Shown here: positions 37,773 to 48,042 of the stretch, in pieces
Layout: the number at the start of each line of letters is the position of its first letter
How positions within the stretch are numbered: position 1 is the first letter of the stretch
Assembly: GCF_030209435.1 (NCBI RefSeq)
Contig: NZ_JARVRX010000013.1
Span: forward strand, 1-64,000
DNA length: 64,000 nt
Origin: Mycolicibacterium sp. lyk4-40-TYG-92
Lineage (GTDB): Bacteria; Actinomycetota; Actinomycetes; Mycobacteriales; Mycobacteriaceae
Direction of reading: 5' to 3'
Notes under the pieces: model-generated
The model's input: the letters and a program-made list of their open reading frames with translations, nothing else
Databases searched by the model: none
What the model was told of the DNA's origin: nothing
Translations under genes and position numbers: made by a program

Positions 37773-38642
37773 TTACAGCGGAAATTCAGTGGCGGTGAGC
37801 TGGGCGGACAGGTCCCAGAGCGCGGTCGCGGTGCGTGCGGACCGGGCGGCCGGTTTGATCAGCTGGGTGGGGCCGGTCGGCCCGCGCATGCCGAATTTCG
37901 GACCGACGAACGTGTTGCCGGGCAGGTCCTGCGACGCCGCGAACAGCGTCTGACGGGCGCCGAAGGACGCGTCGGTCGCCAGCTTGTTGGCCGCGATGAA
38001 GATCTTGTCGCCCAATTCGCTGCCGGTCTGGCCCTGCAGGTTGGTGGCCGAATAGCCCGGGTGCGCCGTCAGCGCCCGCACCGGAGACCCGGCGGCCGAC
38101 AACCGGCGCTGCAGATCCTTGGTGAACAGCAGGTTGGCCAGCTTTGACTGGCCGTAGCTCAGCCACGCCGAGTACGGCCGCGACTTCCAGTTCAGGTCTT
38201 TCAGACTGATGTAGCCCAGCAGGTGCAACATCGACGACACCGTCACGACGCGGTCGGTGATCTTGGGCAGCAGCAGATTGGTCAGGGCGAAATGGCCAAG
38301 GTGGTTGGTGCCGATCTGGCTCTCGAAACCGTCCTCGGTCACCGAGAAGGGCACCGCCATGATGCCGGCGTTGTTGATCAGGACGTCGACCTCGTCGACA
38401 CCGGCGGCGAACTCACGCACCGAAGCCAGGCTCTGCAGATCCAGGGGACGGACCTCGACATCGCCGGTCATGCCCGCGGCCGCGGCGTCACCCTTGGCAG
38501 TGTTGCGGCAGGCCAGGATGACTTTGGCGCCCACGCGGGCCAGTTCGCGGGCGGTGACCTCGCCGAGGCCGCTGTTGGCACCGGTGACGATGACGGTGCG
38601 GCCGGCGAAAGAGGGCAGGTCGGCGGCGGTCCATTCGCTCAT
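37773..38642 (-). CDS. Short-chain dehydrogenase/reductase
   Basis: The 289-residue SDR has the nucleotide-binding TGANSGLGEVTARELA, the structural NNAGIM, and an active-site Ser/Tyr/Lys set: VSSMLHL and YGQSKLANLLF. It resembles retinol-dehydrogenase/oxidoreductase proteins common in mycobacteria. Substrate is unknown. It sits between rplY and lpqT, where M. tuberculosis has no such gene, so it is an insertion relative to that order. Confidence 0.92.
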   Translation of the reverse strand: MSEWTAADLPSFAGRTVIVTGANSGLGEVTARELARVGAKVILACRNTAKGDAAAAGMTGDVEVRPLDLQSLASVREFAAGVDEVDVLINNAGIMAVPFSVTEDGFESQIGTNHLGHFALTNLLLPKITDRVVTVSSMLHLLGYISLKDLNWKSRPYSAWLSYGQSKLANLLFTKDLQRRLSAAGSPVRALTAHPGYSATNLQGQTGSELGDKIFIAANKLATDASFGARQTLFAASQDLPGNTFVGPKFGMRGPTGPTQLIKPAARSARTATALWDLSAQLTATEFPL

Positions 38643-38666
38643 GACGGCGAGCTTAGTGCGGCGCGG

Positions 38667-39326
38667 TTACTTCGGTCCGACGGAGAAGCCCTTGATGATC
38701 GCCTCGATGTCGCCGGCCTGGTCCTTGGCCTGTTCGGCGTAGGTGGTGACGGTCAGCTGGATCAGGTAGTGGATACCCGGTCGCGGCGGGGACGGCTGAG
38801 CTATGACGATCCGGTTGTAGGACTGCATCCGGCTGTTGTTCAGGTCGTAGCTGCCCTCGATCATCGACGACGGGTAGCCCTGGAAATCCTCGCTGGAGCT
38901 GTAGAGCTTCTTGAAGTTGTCGGACAGCAGGGCGTCGGCGTCGGAATGCTTGAGCGCGTCCTTGACGTCGAAGTCGCCGGACAGCTGGAACACCATCAGC
39001 ATCGCCAGGGGATAGGTGTCGTTCTTGGCGATGGTCACGGTGCCGGGCGAGTAGTTGAGGTTCTTGTAGGCGGTCCAGCCCTGCGGCCGCGGCAGCGCCA
39101 CCTTGAGGTCGGTGAGCTGGTCGGGAATGACCTGTTTGCTCTGCACGCCGAGCTTGTTCAGGTAGTCGGGGAACGGGATCAGGCTGGCCTTGTCCACCGG
39201 AGTCGTGCTGGTGGTCGGCGTCGTCGACCAGATCGACTTGTAATCAGGCGTCTTCGCATCGCATGCGGCGAGGGTCAGGGCAGTCGCAGTGGACAGCAAC
39301 GCCCCGACGATCCGCTGCAGGATCAC
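38667..39326 (-). CDS. lpqT: Lipoprotein LpqT
   Basis: The 219-residue protein has a signal peptide and lipobox TLAAC at residue 22, a Thr/Ser-rich linker and a LpqN/LpqT domain (LPRPQGWTAYKNLNYSPG). Envelope lipoproteins of this family are thought to take part in outer membrane construction. GTG 39326 overlaps the arsC stop (GTGA), so it is translated after arsC. It matches Rv1016c. Confidence 0.92.
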   Translation of the reverse strand: MILQRIVGALLSTATALTLAACDAKTPDYKSIWSTTPTTSTTPVDKASLIPFPDYLNKLGVQSKQVIPDQLTDLKVALPRPQGWTAYKNLNYSPGTVTIAKNDTYPLAMLMVFQLSGDFDVKDALKHSDADALLSDNFKKLYSSSEDFQGYPSSMIEGSYDLNNSRMQSYNRIVIAQPSPPRPGIHYLIQLTVTTYAEQAKDQAGDIEAIIKGFSVGPK

Positions 39327-39661
39327 AGAATCTCGCGGACCGCGTCGATCGGGCGGGCCAGCCGCGTGCCTTTGTCGGTGACGACGAACGGCCGCTCGAT
39401 CAGGATCGGGTGCTCGGCCATGGCGTCGAGCAGCTGCGCGTCGCTGGCGTCGGCCAGATTGAGCTCGGTGTAGAGGGCTTCGCGCTTGCGCACCGCGGTG
39501 CGGATGTCGATGCCGGCATCCTCGATCATCGCCGCGAGCTCGGCCCGGGTCGGCGGCGTCTTCAGATACTGCACGACCTCGGGCTCAATGCCGTTCTCCC
39601 GCAGCAGATCCAGCGTCTTGCGGGAGGTCGAGCACTTCGGGTTGTGGTAAATCCGGGCCAT
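39323..39661 (-). CDS. arsC: ArsC-family reductase (thioredoxin fold)
   Basis: The 112-residue protein has the ArsC N-terminus MARIYHNPKCSTSRKTLDLL, with catalytic Cys in CSTSR, and the conserved segment HPILIERPFVV. Members reduce arsenate to arsenite with glutathione, mycothiol or thioredoxin; some act on other substrates. No arsenite pump is adjacent. It starts with no gap after prs and overlaps lpqT, so prs-arsC-lpqT is one unit. Confidence 0.9.
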   Translation of the reverse strand: MARIYHNPKCSTSRKTLDLLRENGIEPEVVQYLKTPPTRAELAAMIEDAGIDIRTAVRKREALYTELNLADASDAQLLDAMAEHPILIERPFVVTDKGTRLARPIDAVREIL

Positions 39662-40642
39662 TTAGGCGGATCCGTCGAAAAGGCCGGTGACCGAGCCGTT
39701 TTCGAACACCGCGCGGATGGTCGCGGCCACCAGGGGCGCGATCGACAGCACGGTCAGGGCCGGGAACTGCTTGTCCGGCGTGATGGGCAGCGTGTTGGTG
39801 ACGATGACCTCGCGGGCGCCGCAGTCGGCGAGGCGCTGCGCCGCCGGGTCGGACAACACGCCGTGGGTGGCGGCGATGATGACGTCCTTGGCGCCGTCTT
39901 CGCGCAGCAGCTTGACCGCGCCGGCGATGGTGCCACCGGTGTCGATCATGTCATCGGTCAGGATGCAGGTCTTGCCCTTGACCTCACCGACCACGCGGTT
40001 GGCCTTGACCTGGTTGGGGACCAGCGGGTCGCGGGTCTTGTGGATGAAGGCCAGCGGGACGCCGCCCAGCGAGTCGGCCCATTTCTCGGCGACGCGCACG
40101 CGACCGGAGTCGGGGGAGACCACGACGAGGTCGGAGTCGCCGTACTTGTCACCGATGTAGCCGCACAGCAGCGACTGACCGCGCATGTGGTCCACGGGGC
40201 CGTCGAAGAAGCCCTGAATCTGGTCGGTGTGCAGGTCGACCGAGACGATGCGGTCGGCGCCGGCGGTCTTGAGCAGGTCGGCGACCAGGCGGGCCGAGAT
40301 GGGCTCGCGGCCGCGGTGCTTCTTGTCCTGGCGCGCGTACGGGTAGAACGGCAGGATCGCGGTGATCCGCTTGGCCGACCCGCGCTTGAGCGCGTCGATC
40401 ATGATGAGCTGTTCCATCAGCCAGTGGTTCAGCGGCGCGGGATGGCTCTGCAGCACGAAGGCGTCGCAGCCACGCACAGATTCGTCGAAGCGGACGAAGA
40501 TCTCGCCGTTCGCGAAGTCGCGGGAAGTCTGCGGGGTGACCTCGATGCCGAGCTCTTTGGCGACCTGTTCGGCCAGTTCGGGGTGCGCGCGCCCCGAGAA
40601 GAGCATCAGATTTTTGCGGTTGTCGGTCCAGTCCGTGGCCAC
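39662..40642 (-). CDS. prs: Ribose-phosphate pyrophosphokinase
   Basis: PrsA makes PRPP from ribose-5-phosphate and ATP for purines, histidine, tryptophan and decaprenyl-phospho-ribose. The 326-residue class I enzyme has FVRFDESVRGCDAFVLQSHPAP, PYARQDKKHRGREP and the PRPP loop CILTDDMIDTGGTI. GTG start at 40642. It matches Rv1017c and sits downstream of glmU on the same strand. Confidence 0.96.
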   Translation of the reverse strand: MATDWTDNRKNLMLFSGRAHPELAEQVAKELGIEVTPQTSRDFANGEIFVRFDESVRGCDAFVLQSHPAPLNHWLMEQLIMIDALKRGSAKRITAILPFYPYARQDKKHRGREPISARLVADLLKTAGADRIVSVDLHTDQIQGFFDGPVDHMRGQSLLCGYIGDKYGDSDLVVVSPDSGRVRVAEKWADSLGGVPLAFIHKTRDPLVPNQVKANRVVGEVKGKTCILTDDMIDTGGTIAGAVKLLREDGAKDVIIAATHGVLSDPAAQRLADCGAREVIVTNTLPITPDKQFPALTVLSIAPLVAATIRAVFENGSVTGLFDGSA

Positions 40643-40745
40643 TGTGTGCTGCTTTCGCGGTGGGGGATCGATACGTCGTAATCGTACTTACCGGTAACCC
40701 CATCCCGTTGCCGGGTTACCGGATTGCCAACATCAGATGTCGGGA

Positions 40746-42188
40746 TCAGCTTTCGCCGCGTGCTTTTCTGGCCGCTTGCGCGGCCTTCGAGTCGGGACGT
40801 TTCCGCTCGACCCAGCCCTCGATGTTGCGCTGCTCACCCTTCGAAACCGCCAGGGCGCCGGGCGGCACGTCCACGCGGACCACGGTGCCGGCGCCGGTGT
40901 AGGCGCCGTCGCCGACGCGCACCGGCGCGACGAACATGGTGTCCGAGCCGGTGCGCACGTGCGAACCGATGGTGGTGCGGTTCTTGTTCTCGCCGTCGTA
41001 GTTGACGAAGACGCTGGACGCGCCGATGTTGCTGTACTCGCCGATGTCGGCGTCCCCGACGTACGTCAGGTGCGGCACCTTGGTGCCGGTGCCGATCTTC
41101 GAGTTCTTCACCTCGACGAACGCGCCGAGTTTGCCGTCAGCACCCAGCTCGGTGCCCGGCCGCAGGTACGCGAACGGCCCGACGGTGGCGCCGGCGCCGA
41201 TGACGGCCAGCTGTCCGTGGGTGCGGATCACCTTGGCGCCGTCCCCGACCTCCATGTCGGTCAGCGTGGTGTCGGGGCCGATGACGCAGTTGGCGCCGAC
41301 GTCGGTGGCGCCCAGCAGCTGCGTGCACTGCTTGACGACGGTGTCCCGGCCGATGCTCACGTCGACGTCGATCCAGGTGGTGGCCGGGTCGATGATCGTG
41401 ACGCCGGCACGCTGGTGCCCGGCGATGATGCGGCGGTTCAGCTCGGCTGCCACCTCGGACAGCTGCACGCGGTCGTTGACGCCGGAGACCTGCGCGCTGT
41501 CGTCGACGTGGTGGGCCCGCACGATCTGGCCGTCGCCGCGCACGATCGAGATGGCATCGGTGAGGTAGAGCTCCTGCTGGGCGTTGTCTGCACGCAGCCG
41601 GCTGAGTGCCGAGCGTAGGGCTCCCGCGTCGAACGCGTACACGCCGGAGTTCACCTCACGGATGGCGCGCTGGGATTCGGTGGCGTCGGCCTGTTCGACG
41701 ATGCCGATCACCTCGTGGTCCTGCGTGCGCAGGATGCGGCCGTAGCCCGTCGGGTTGGTGACGGTGGTGGTCAGCACGGTGGCGGCCGCGGTGGCGGTGG
41801 CGTGGGTGTCGACGAGGCCCTCGAGGGTGTCGGCGTCGAGCAGCGGCACGTCGCCCGCGGTGACGACGACGGTGCCGGCGAAATCGTCGGGCAGTACCGA
41901 CAGGCCGCAGCTGACGGCGTGCCCGGTGCCGAGTTGTTCGTCCTGGATGGCAACGGTGACGGTGCGGCCGAGGGCGCCGGCGATCTCGTGCACATGGGCG
42001 GTGACGCGCTCGCGTTCCTTGCCGACCACCACGACCAGGTGCGTCGGGTTGACCTTGGCCACGGCATGCAGCGCGTGCGCCAGCATGCTGCGGCCGGCCA
42101 GCGTATGCAGGACCTTCGGGATGTCGGAGCGCATCCGGGTGCCCGACCCGGCCGCCAGGACGATGACAGCGGCTTCGCCTCGAGTCAC
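40746..42188 (-). CDS. glmU: Bifunctional GlmU (UDP-GlcNAc synthesis)
   Basis: GlmU acetylates glucosamine-1-phosphate and then makes UDP-GlcNAc for peptidoglycan. The 480-residue protein has an N-terminal uridylyltransferase domain ([21 protein letters not shown]) and a C-terminal left-handed beta-helix of hexapeptide repeats (from about residue 255, e.g. [19 protein letters not shown]). Start GTG 42188 follows AGAGAGG; the longer upstream frame is not homologous. It matches Rv1018c. Confidence 0.96.
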   Translation of the reverse strand: MTRGEAAVIVLAAGSGTRMRSDIPKVLHTLAGRSMLAHALHAVAKVNPTHLVVVVGKERERVTAHVHEIAGALGRTVTVAIQDEQLGTGHAVSCGLSVLPDDFAGTVVVTAGDVPLLDADTLEGLVDTHATATAAATVLTTTVTNPTGYGRILRTQDHEVIGIVEQADATESQRAIREVNSGVYAFDAGALRSALSRLRADNAQQELYLTDAISIVRGDGQIVRAHHVDDSAQVSGVNDRVQLSEVAAELNRRIIAGHQRAGVTIIDPATTWIDVDVSIGRDTVVKQCTQLLGATDVGANCVIGPDTTLTDMEVGDGAKVIRTHGQLAVIGAGATVGPFAYLRPGTELGADGKLGAFVEVKNSKIGTGTKVPHLTYVGDADIGEYSNIGASSVFVNYDGENKNRTTIGSHVRTGSDTMFVAPVRVGDGAYTGAGTVVRVDVPPGALAVSKGEQRNIEGWVERKRPDSKAAQAARKARGES

Positions 42189-42250
42189 GTACGCCTCTCT
42201 CTGCGCGATGTCGCGCTTTGACTGCTTCGCGCTGTGCACTACTTGACTTG

Positions 42251-42322
42251 CTCCGTCGCCAGGACTCGAACCTGAACTATCTGAACCAAAATCAGAGGTG
42301 CTGCCGATTACACCACGACGGA
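42251..42322 (-). tRNA. tRNA-Gln (anticodon TTG)
   Basis: Read on the minus strand, a 72-nt cloverleaf with acceptor TCCGTCG/CGACGGA, anticodon stem TCTGA/TCAGA and loop TTTTGGT (anticodon TTG, Gln), T-loop TTCGAGT and discriminator G. No CCA is encoded. It lies upstream of glmU as in M. tuberculosis. Confidence 0.96.
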
Positions 42323-42365
42323 TTACTCGCCAGAGACTCTAGTGCAAGCGGATACGCTGGCGAGC

Positions 42366-43001
42366 ATGGCAGCGGCGGAGAACGGAGCGCGCAGCCCTCG
42401 TGCGCGCATGACCGGCAGTGAACGCCGTCAGCAGCTCATCGAGATCGCGAAGTCGCTCTTCGCCGAGCGCGGCTACGACGGCACGTCCATCGAGGAGATC
42501 GCGCAGCGCGCCAACGTCTCCAAGCCCGTGGTCTACGAACATTTCGGCGGCAAGGAAGGCCTGTATGCCGTCGTCGTCGACCGCGAGATGTCCGCGCTGC
42601 TCGACGGCATCACGTCGTCACTGACCAACAACCGGTCCCGGGTGCGGGTCGAGCGGGTGGCGCTGGCGCTGCTCACCTACGTCGAGGAACACACCGACGG
42701 CTTCCGCATCCTGATCAGGGATTCGCCGGCGGCCATTACGTCGGGCACCTACTCGACGCTGCTCAACGACGCGGTCAACCAGGTGTCCTCGATCCTGGCC
42801 GGCGACTTCTCCCGGCGGGGCCTCGATCCGGAGCTGGCCCCGCTCTATGCGCAGGCGCTCGTCGGCTCGGTGTCGATGTCCGCGCAGTGGTGGCTGGACA
42901 CCCGCGAACCGAAGAAGGAAGTGGTCGCGGCGCACCTGGTCAATCTGATGTGGAACGGCCTGACGCATCTGGAGTCGGATCCCGAGCTGCACGAGAACTG
43001 A
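42366..43001 (+). CDS. TetR-family regulator (Rv1019 type)
   Basis: The 211-residue protein has a TetR DNA-binding domain (about residues 18-65: ERGYDGTSIEEIAQRANVSKPVVYEHFGGKEGLYA) and a TetR C-terminal dimer domain. ATG 42366 gives the natural start; the earlier in-frame start runs into the tRNA promoter. It is the positional match of Rv1019, reported to autoregulate and affect mfd-mazG expression. Here an extra decarboxylase-like gene lies between it and mfd on the other strand. Confidence 0.9.
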   Translation: MAAAENGARSPRARMTGSERRQQLIEIAKSLFAERGYDGTSIEEIAQRANVSKPVVYEHFGGKEGLYAVVVDREMSALLDGITSSLTNNRSRVRVERVALALLTYVEEHTDGFRILIRDSPAAITSGTYSTLLNDAVNQVSSILAGDFSRRGLDPELAPLYAQALVGSVSMSAQWWLDTREPKKEVVAAHLVNLMWNGLTHLESDPELHEN

Positions 43002-43022
43002 GCTCCTGTTCGGCGGACGGGC

Positions 43023-44270
43023 CTAGCCGCAGTCGCGCAGCAGGAGGTCTGCGGTGGTCTCGCGGCGGATCAGCGGCCGCACCCGTCGGTCGCAGACGGC
43101 GATGACCGGTGGCCGCGTCGTCATGGTGAAGTTCGACGCCGTGCTGTGGTGGTAGGCACCGGTGCACGCGGTGGCGAGCAGATCGCCGGGGTGGACGTCG
43201 TCGGGCAGGTCCAGATCGTCGGCGATGACGGTGCCGTCGCGGCCGACGACGGTGGCGGGGCGGGTGAGCCCGAGTGGGTGCCGGTTGGCAAGGGCGACAG
43301 TGTAATTCGCGACGGGCGCCGAATGCGGGTGGCTGCCGTCGACGGTGACGACGGCGCGGCCGTCGGTGCGGGCCGACACGGACTGCACGCGGTGCAGTGT
43401 CACGCCGGCGCGGCCGCTGATCGCCCGGCCGGGTTCGACGACCAGCCGCGGGCGGGGGAACCGGTTGGCGGCGCAGGCGGCGTCGAGGGCGTCTTCCAGG
43501 AAATCGGCCAGTGCCGCCACATCGAGTTCGGGTTCCCCGGTCCGGTAGGCGATGGCGTGGCCGCCGCCGATGTTCAGCTCGGTGAGCACGACGCCATGGG
43601 CGGCGCGCACATCGGTCATGGTGTCGACGAGTCCGCGCACGGCCTCGACGTAGACCTCCGGTTCGGCGATCTGCGTGCCCAGGTGGCAGTACAGCCCGGC
43701 CAACGGCAGTTGCGGGGTGGCCAGCGCCCGCCGGACGATCGGCAGCACGTCGACACCGGGCCGGACCTGCAGCAGGACGGCCTGCCGACGGCGCGCGACG
43801 CCGGCCAGGTAGGCCATCTCGATGGGTGAGTCCAGCACGATGCGGCCGACGCCGGCGCCCGCCGCGGTCGCCAGCTCGTCGACCGACTTGCCGCTGCCGT
43901 GCACGACGATGCGCGCCGGGTCCACGCCACCGGCGAGGGCCGTGGCCAGCTCGGCGGTCGAACACACCGCGATGCCCAGGCCGGCTTCGTGTACCCAACC
44001 GGCAACGGTCCTGGTCAGCAGGGACTGGGCGGCGTAGACGACTTCGACGCCGCGCAACGTGGCGCGGTAGTGCTGGGCCCGCTTGCGGAAGTCGGCCTCA
44101 TCCAGAACATATGCGGGCGTGCCGAACTCGTCGGCCACGTCGGTGAGCGCGACGGACCCGACGCAAAGACGTCCCAGGGCATCGACCTGGGTGGTCAGCG
44201 GCCAGATGGTCGTGTCGATGCGCGGACGCATGGCGCCCCGCAGGGACGGCAGGATGTCGAGCAGTGTCAT
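43023..44270 (-). CDS. Diaminopimelate decarboxylase-like protein lacking the PLP lysine (probable pseudoenzyme)
   Basis: The 415-residue protein aligns along its length with LysA: TPAYVLDEADFRKRA, HGSGKSVDEL, HLGTQI, LNIGGGHAIAY, EPGRAISGRAGVTLHRV and TGAYHHSTASNF. The PLP-binding lysine of YAAKAF is replaced by Gln82 (VYAAQSLL). The CESGD catalytic-cysteine motif and the DN-TALYG substrate region are also lost. It may therefore be regulatory or binding, or have a new activity. It faces mfd, with divergent promoters in the 107-base gap. A true lysA must exist elsewhere. Confidence 0.85.
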   Translation of the reverse strand: MTLLDILPSLRGAMRPRIDTTIWPLTTQVDALGRLCVGSVALTDVADEFGTPAYVLDEADFRKRAQHYRATLRGVEVVYAAQSLLTRTVAGWVHEAGLGIAVCSTAELATALAGGVDPARIVVHGSGKSVDELATAAGAGVGRIVLDSPIEMAYLAGVARRRQAVLLQVRPGVDVLPIVRRALATPQLPLAGLYCHLGTQIAEPEVYVEAVRGLVDTMTDVRAAHGVVLTELNIGGGHAIAYRTGEPELDVAALADFLEDALDAACAANRFPRPRLVVEPGRAISGRAGVTLHRVQSVSARTDGRAVVTVDGSHPHSAPVANYTVALANRHPLGLTRPATVVGRDGTVIADDLDLPDDVHPGDLLATACTGAYHHSTASNFTMTTRPPVIAVCDRRVRPLIRRETTADLLLRDCG

Positions 44271-44377
44271 GGATCCACCCTGCGCCCGGAATCGCCCGGT
44301 GAGCTCCGCGTTGACGATCCCTTGACGGGACGGTGCCCAATATTGACGAAGTCCTGCGAACTACAATCGGAGGCATC

Positions 44378-47300
44378 ATGACCTCCCCGGGGCAGCAATC
44401 GATCCAAACCCCGTTGGCGGGGCTCGTCCAACTCGCACTCACCGATCCTGGTCTGCAGGAATTGACGCGGCAGGCCGCTGAGGGTGTCGCTGAGCAGGCT
44501 CTGGTGGGCCCGGTCAGCGCCCGGCTCCCGGTCGCGGCCGCGCTGGCCGCCGCCGGCCCGGTGCTGGTCGTCACAGCCACCGGTCGCGAGGCCGACGACC
44601 TCACCGCCGAACTGCGGGCCGTCCACGGCGATGCCGTGGCGCTGTTCCCGTCGTGGGAGACGCTGCCGCACGAGCGCCTCTCGCCCGGCGTGGACACCGT
44701 GGGTGCCCGGCTGACGGTGCTGCGCCGGCTGGCGCTGCCCGACGACGTCCGCCTCGGTCCGCCGCTGCGCGTGGTGGTCACCACGGCCCGGTCCCTGCTG
44801 CAGCCGCTGGCCGGCGGGGTGACCGACGCCGAGCCGGTGACGCTGACCATCGGCGGCGAAGCCGACTTCGACGACACCGTGGCGCGGCTCGTCGAGCTGG
44901 CTTACACGCGCGTCGACATGGTGGGCAAACGTGGCGAATTCGCTGTCCGCGGAGGCATTCTCGATGTCTTCACGCCGACCGCCGAGCACCCGGTGCGCGT
45001 CGAGTTCTGGGGCGACGAGGTCACCGAGATGCGGATGTTCTCGGTGGCCGACCAGCGGTCCATCCCCGAGATCGCGGTCGACACGGTCATCGCGATGCCT
45101 TGCCGTGAACTGCTGCTGACCGCGGACGTCCGCGAACGCGCCGCCGAGATCGGGGCGAGCCTGCCCAGCAGCGACAACCAGGTCACCGGCAGCATCGCGG
45201 ACATGATGGCCAAGCTCGCCGAGGGTATCCCGGTCGACGGCATGGAAGCGCTGCTTCCGGTGCTGCGTCCGGGCGACCTGGCGCTGCTCACCGACCGCCT
45301 GCCGGCCGGAGCGCCGCTGTTGATCTGCGATCCGGAGAAGGTGCGCACCCGCGCTGCCGATCTGATCAAGACGGGCCGCGAGTTCCTGGAGGCCTCGTGG
45401 TCGGTGGCTGCCGTGGGCGGCGACGCGCCGATTGATGTTGAGCAGCTTGGTGGTTCGGGTTTCCGGGACTTCGTGGAGGTCCGGGAGGCCGCGGCCGCTG
45501 GTGGCCACCCGTGGTGGACGCTGAGCCAGCTGGCCAACGAGTCGGCACAGGAGCTCGACATCCGGCCGGCGCCGTCGGCGCGCAGTCAGCAGAGCCTCGA
45601 AGAGATCTTCGCGATGCTGCGCGCGCACATCGCCACCGGCGGCCTCGCCGCGGTGGTGACCCCGGGCACCGGTACCGCGCACCGCGTGGTTGAGCAACTC
45701 GGTGAATCCGATGTCGCCGCAATGATGTTGGAGCCCGGTGAGGTGCCGAAGCCCGGTGTCGTCGGCGTCCTCAAGGGCCCGCTGCATGACGGTATGGTGC
45801 TGGCCGGCGTCAACCTCGTGATCATCACCGAGACCGACCTGACGGGTAACCGGGCGGGCGCCACCGAGGGCAAAAGGCTTGCCGCCAAACGGCGTAACGT
45901 CGTCGACCCGCTTGCGTTGACAGCCGGTGACCTGGTGGTGCACGACCAGCACGGCATCGGCAAGTTCGTCGAGATGACCGAGAGGGTGGTCGGTGGCGCC
46001 CGGCGCGAATACCTGGTGCTCGAGTACGCGTCCGCAAAACGTGGCGGTGGGTCCGACCGGCTGTACGTGCCGATGGATTCGCTGGACCAGCTGTCCCGCT
46101 ACGTCGGCGGCGCCGAGCCCACACTGAGCCGGCTCGGCGGCAGCGACTGGACCAACACGAAGACCAAGGCGCGCAAGGCCGTTCGCGAGATCGCCGGCGA
46201 GCTGGTGTCGCTGTACGCCAAACGACAGTCCGCGCCGGGGCATGCGTTCGCGCCGGACACCCCGTGGCAGAACGAGATGGAGGACGCATTCGGCTTCACC
46301 GAGACCATCGACCAGCTGACCGCCATCACCGAGGTCAAGGCCGACATGGAGAAGCCGGTCCCCATGGACCGCGTCATCTGCGGTGACGTCGGCTACGGCA
46401 AGACCGAGATCGCGGTCCGCGCGGCGTTCAAGGCAGTACAGGACGGCAAGCAGGTCGCGGTGTTGGTGCCGACCACACTGCTGGCCGACCAGCATCTGCA
46501 GACCTTCACCACCCGCATGGCTGGTTTCCCGGTGACGGTCAAGGGGCTGTCCCGGTTCACCGATCCGGCCGAATCCCGTTTGGTGATCGAGGGTTTGAAG
46601 GATGGCTCGGTCGACGTGGTGATCGGCACCCACCGGCTGCTGGCGACCGGTGTCACCTGGAAAGACCTCGGTCTGGTGATCGTCGATGAGGAACAGCGGT
46701 TCGGCGTCGAGCACAAGGAGCACATCAAGTCGATGCGCACCCACGTCGACGTGCTCACCATGAGCGCCACCCCGATCCCGCGCACCCTGGAGATGAGCCT
46801 GGCCGGCATCCGGGAGATGTCGACCATCCTGACGCCGCCCGAGGAACGCTTCCCGGTGCTGACTTACGTTGGGCCGCATGACGACAAGCAGGTCGCCGCG
46901 GCGCTGCGGCGCGAGCTGCTGCGCGACGGGCAGGCGTTCTACATCCACAACCGGGTGAAGTCGATCGACAGCGCCGCCGCCCGCGTGCGCCAACTGGTGC
47001 CGGAGGCCCGGGTTGTGGTGGCGCACGGGCAGATGCCCGAGGAACTGCTGGAGAAGACCGTCGAGGGCTTCTGGAATCGCGAGTACGACATCCTGGTGTG
47101 CACGACGATCGTCGAGACGGGCCTTGACATTTCGAACGCCAACACGTTGATCGTCGAGCGGGCCGACACTTTCGGCTTGTCGCAGCTGCACCAGCTGCGG
47201 GGCCGGGTGGGCCGCAGCCGCGAGCGTGGTTACGCCTATTTCCTGTACCCGCCGGAGGTTCCGCTCACCGAGACCGCCCACGACCGGCTGGCGACCATCG

Positions 47301-48007
47301 CGCAGAACAACGATCTGGGCGCCGGTATGGCCGTCGCGATGAAGGACCTCGAGATTCGTGGTGCGGGCAACGTGCTCGGCGTCGAGCAGTCCGGACACGT
47401 CGCGGGCGTCGGCTTCGACCTGTACGTCCGGCTGGTCGGCGAGGCCGTCGAGGCGTACCGTGCCGCCGTCGACGGGAAAACCATTGCGGCCGTGGAGGAA
47501 CCGAAGGAGGTGCGGGTCGATCTGCCGATCGACGCCCACCTGCCGCCGGACTACATCGGCAGCGACCGGCTGCGGCTCGAGGCCTACCGCCGGTTGGCCG
47601 CGGCGTCCGACCACGCAGCCGTGGCGGCCGTCGTCGAGGAGTTGGTGGATCGCTACGGACCGCTGCCCGAGCCCGCGCAGCGCCTCGTCGCGGTGGCGCG
47701 GTTGCGGCTGCTCTGCCGCGAGTACGGCGTCACCGAGGTCACCGCCATCTCCGACTCGACCATCCGCTTGACGCCCCTGACGCTGCTGGACTCCGGGCAG
47801 CTGCGGCTGAAGCGGATGTATCCCGGCGCGACGTACCGGGCCACCACGTCGACGGTGCAGATCCCGATCCCGCGGGCCGGTGCCGGGGTCGGCGCGCCGC
47901 GTATCCGTGACCTGGAACTGGCCCGCGCCGTGGCCGGATTGCTGCTGGTGCTCGATGGGAAAGCGGCCGGTGAAGTTGATATAACCGACCTGGGAGGTAG
48001 CGCATGA
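44378..48007 (+). CDS. mfd: Transcription-repair coupling factor Mfd
   Basis: Mfd removes RNA polymerase stalled at lesions and recruits UvrA. The 1209-residue protein has a UvrB-like N-terminal region (about 1-330), the RNA-polymerase-interacting domain (about 500-570), the helicase with [16 protein letters not shown] (Walker A) and DEEQRFG, the TRG motif region and a C-terminal D7 domain. ATG 44378 follows CGGAGGC; the longer frame upstream has no homology. Length fits mycobacterial Mfd (Rv1020). Confidence 0.97.
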   Translation: MTSPGQQSIQTPLAGLVQLALTDPGLQELTRQAAEGVAEQALVGPVSARLPVAAALAAAGPVLVVTATGREADDLTAELRAVHGDAVALFPSWETLPHERLSPGVDTVGARLTVLRRLALPDDVRLGPPLRVVVTTARSLLQPLAGGVTDAEPVTLTIGGEADFDDTVARLVELAYTRVDMVGKRGEFAVRGGILDVFTPTAEHPVRVEFWGDEVTEMRMFSVADQRSIPEIAVDTVIAMPCRELLLTADVRERAAEIGASLPSSDNQVTGSIADMMAKLAEGIPVDGMEALLPVLRPGDLALLTDRLPAGAPLLICDPEKVRTRAADLIKTGREFLEASWSVAAVGGDAPIDVEQLGGSGFRDFVEVREAAAAGGHPWWTLSQLANESAQELDIRPAPSARSQQSLEEIFAMLRAHIATGGLAAVVTPGTGTAHRVVEQLGESDVAAMMLEPGEVPKPGVVGVLKGPLHDGMVLAGVNLVIITETDLTGNRAGATEGKRLAAKRRNVVDPLALTAGDLVVHDQHGIGKFVEMTERVVGGARREYLVLEYASAKRGGGSDRLYVPMDSLDQLSRYVGGAEPTLSRLGGSDWTNTKTKARKAVREIAGELVSLYAKRQSAPGHAFAPDTPWQNEMEDAFGFTETIDQLTAITEVKADMEKPVPMDRVICGDVGYGKTEIAVRAAFKAVQDGKQVAVLVPTTLLADQHLQTFTTRMAGFPVTVKGLSRFTDPAESRLVIEGLKDGSVDVVIGTHRLLATGVTWKDLGLVIVDEEQRFGVEHKEHIKSMRTHVDVLTMSATPIPRTLEMSLAGIREMSTILTPPEERFPVLTYVGPHDDKQVAAALRRELLRDGQAFYIHNRVKSIDSAAARVRQLVPEARVVVAHGQMPEELLEKTVEGFWNREYDILVCTTIVETGLDISNANTLIVERADTFGLSQLHQLRGRVGRSRERGYAYFLYPPEVPLTETAHDRLATIAQNNDLGAGMAVAMKDLEIRGAGNVLGVEQSGHVAGVGFDLYVRLVGEAVEAYRAAVDGKTIAAVEEPKEVRVDLPIDAHLPPDYIGSDRLRLEAYRRLAAASDHAAVAAVVEELVDRYGPLPEPAQRLVAVARLRLLCREYGVTEVTAISDSTIRLTPLTLLDSGQLRLKRMYPGATYRATTSTVQIPIPRAGAGVGAPRIRDLELARAVAGLLLVLDGKAAGEVDITDLGGSA

Positions 48008-48042
48008 CTGGCAGCGAGAAGCCGGAGGCGGATCGCGCATGA
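48004..48042 (+). CDS. 12-codon bridging micro-ORF between mfd and mazG
   Basis: ATGA at 48004 overlaps the mfd stop and a second ATGA at 48039 overlaps the mazG start, leaving the frame [12 protein letters not shown]. The frame includes the AGCCGGAGG that acts as the mazG ribosome site. It may let ribosomes pass from mfd to mazG. The peptide itself may be meaningless; coding status is inferred from the exact double overlap. Confidence 0.4.
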   Translation: MTGSEKPEADRA

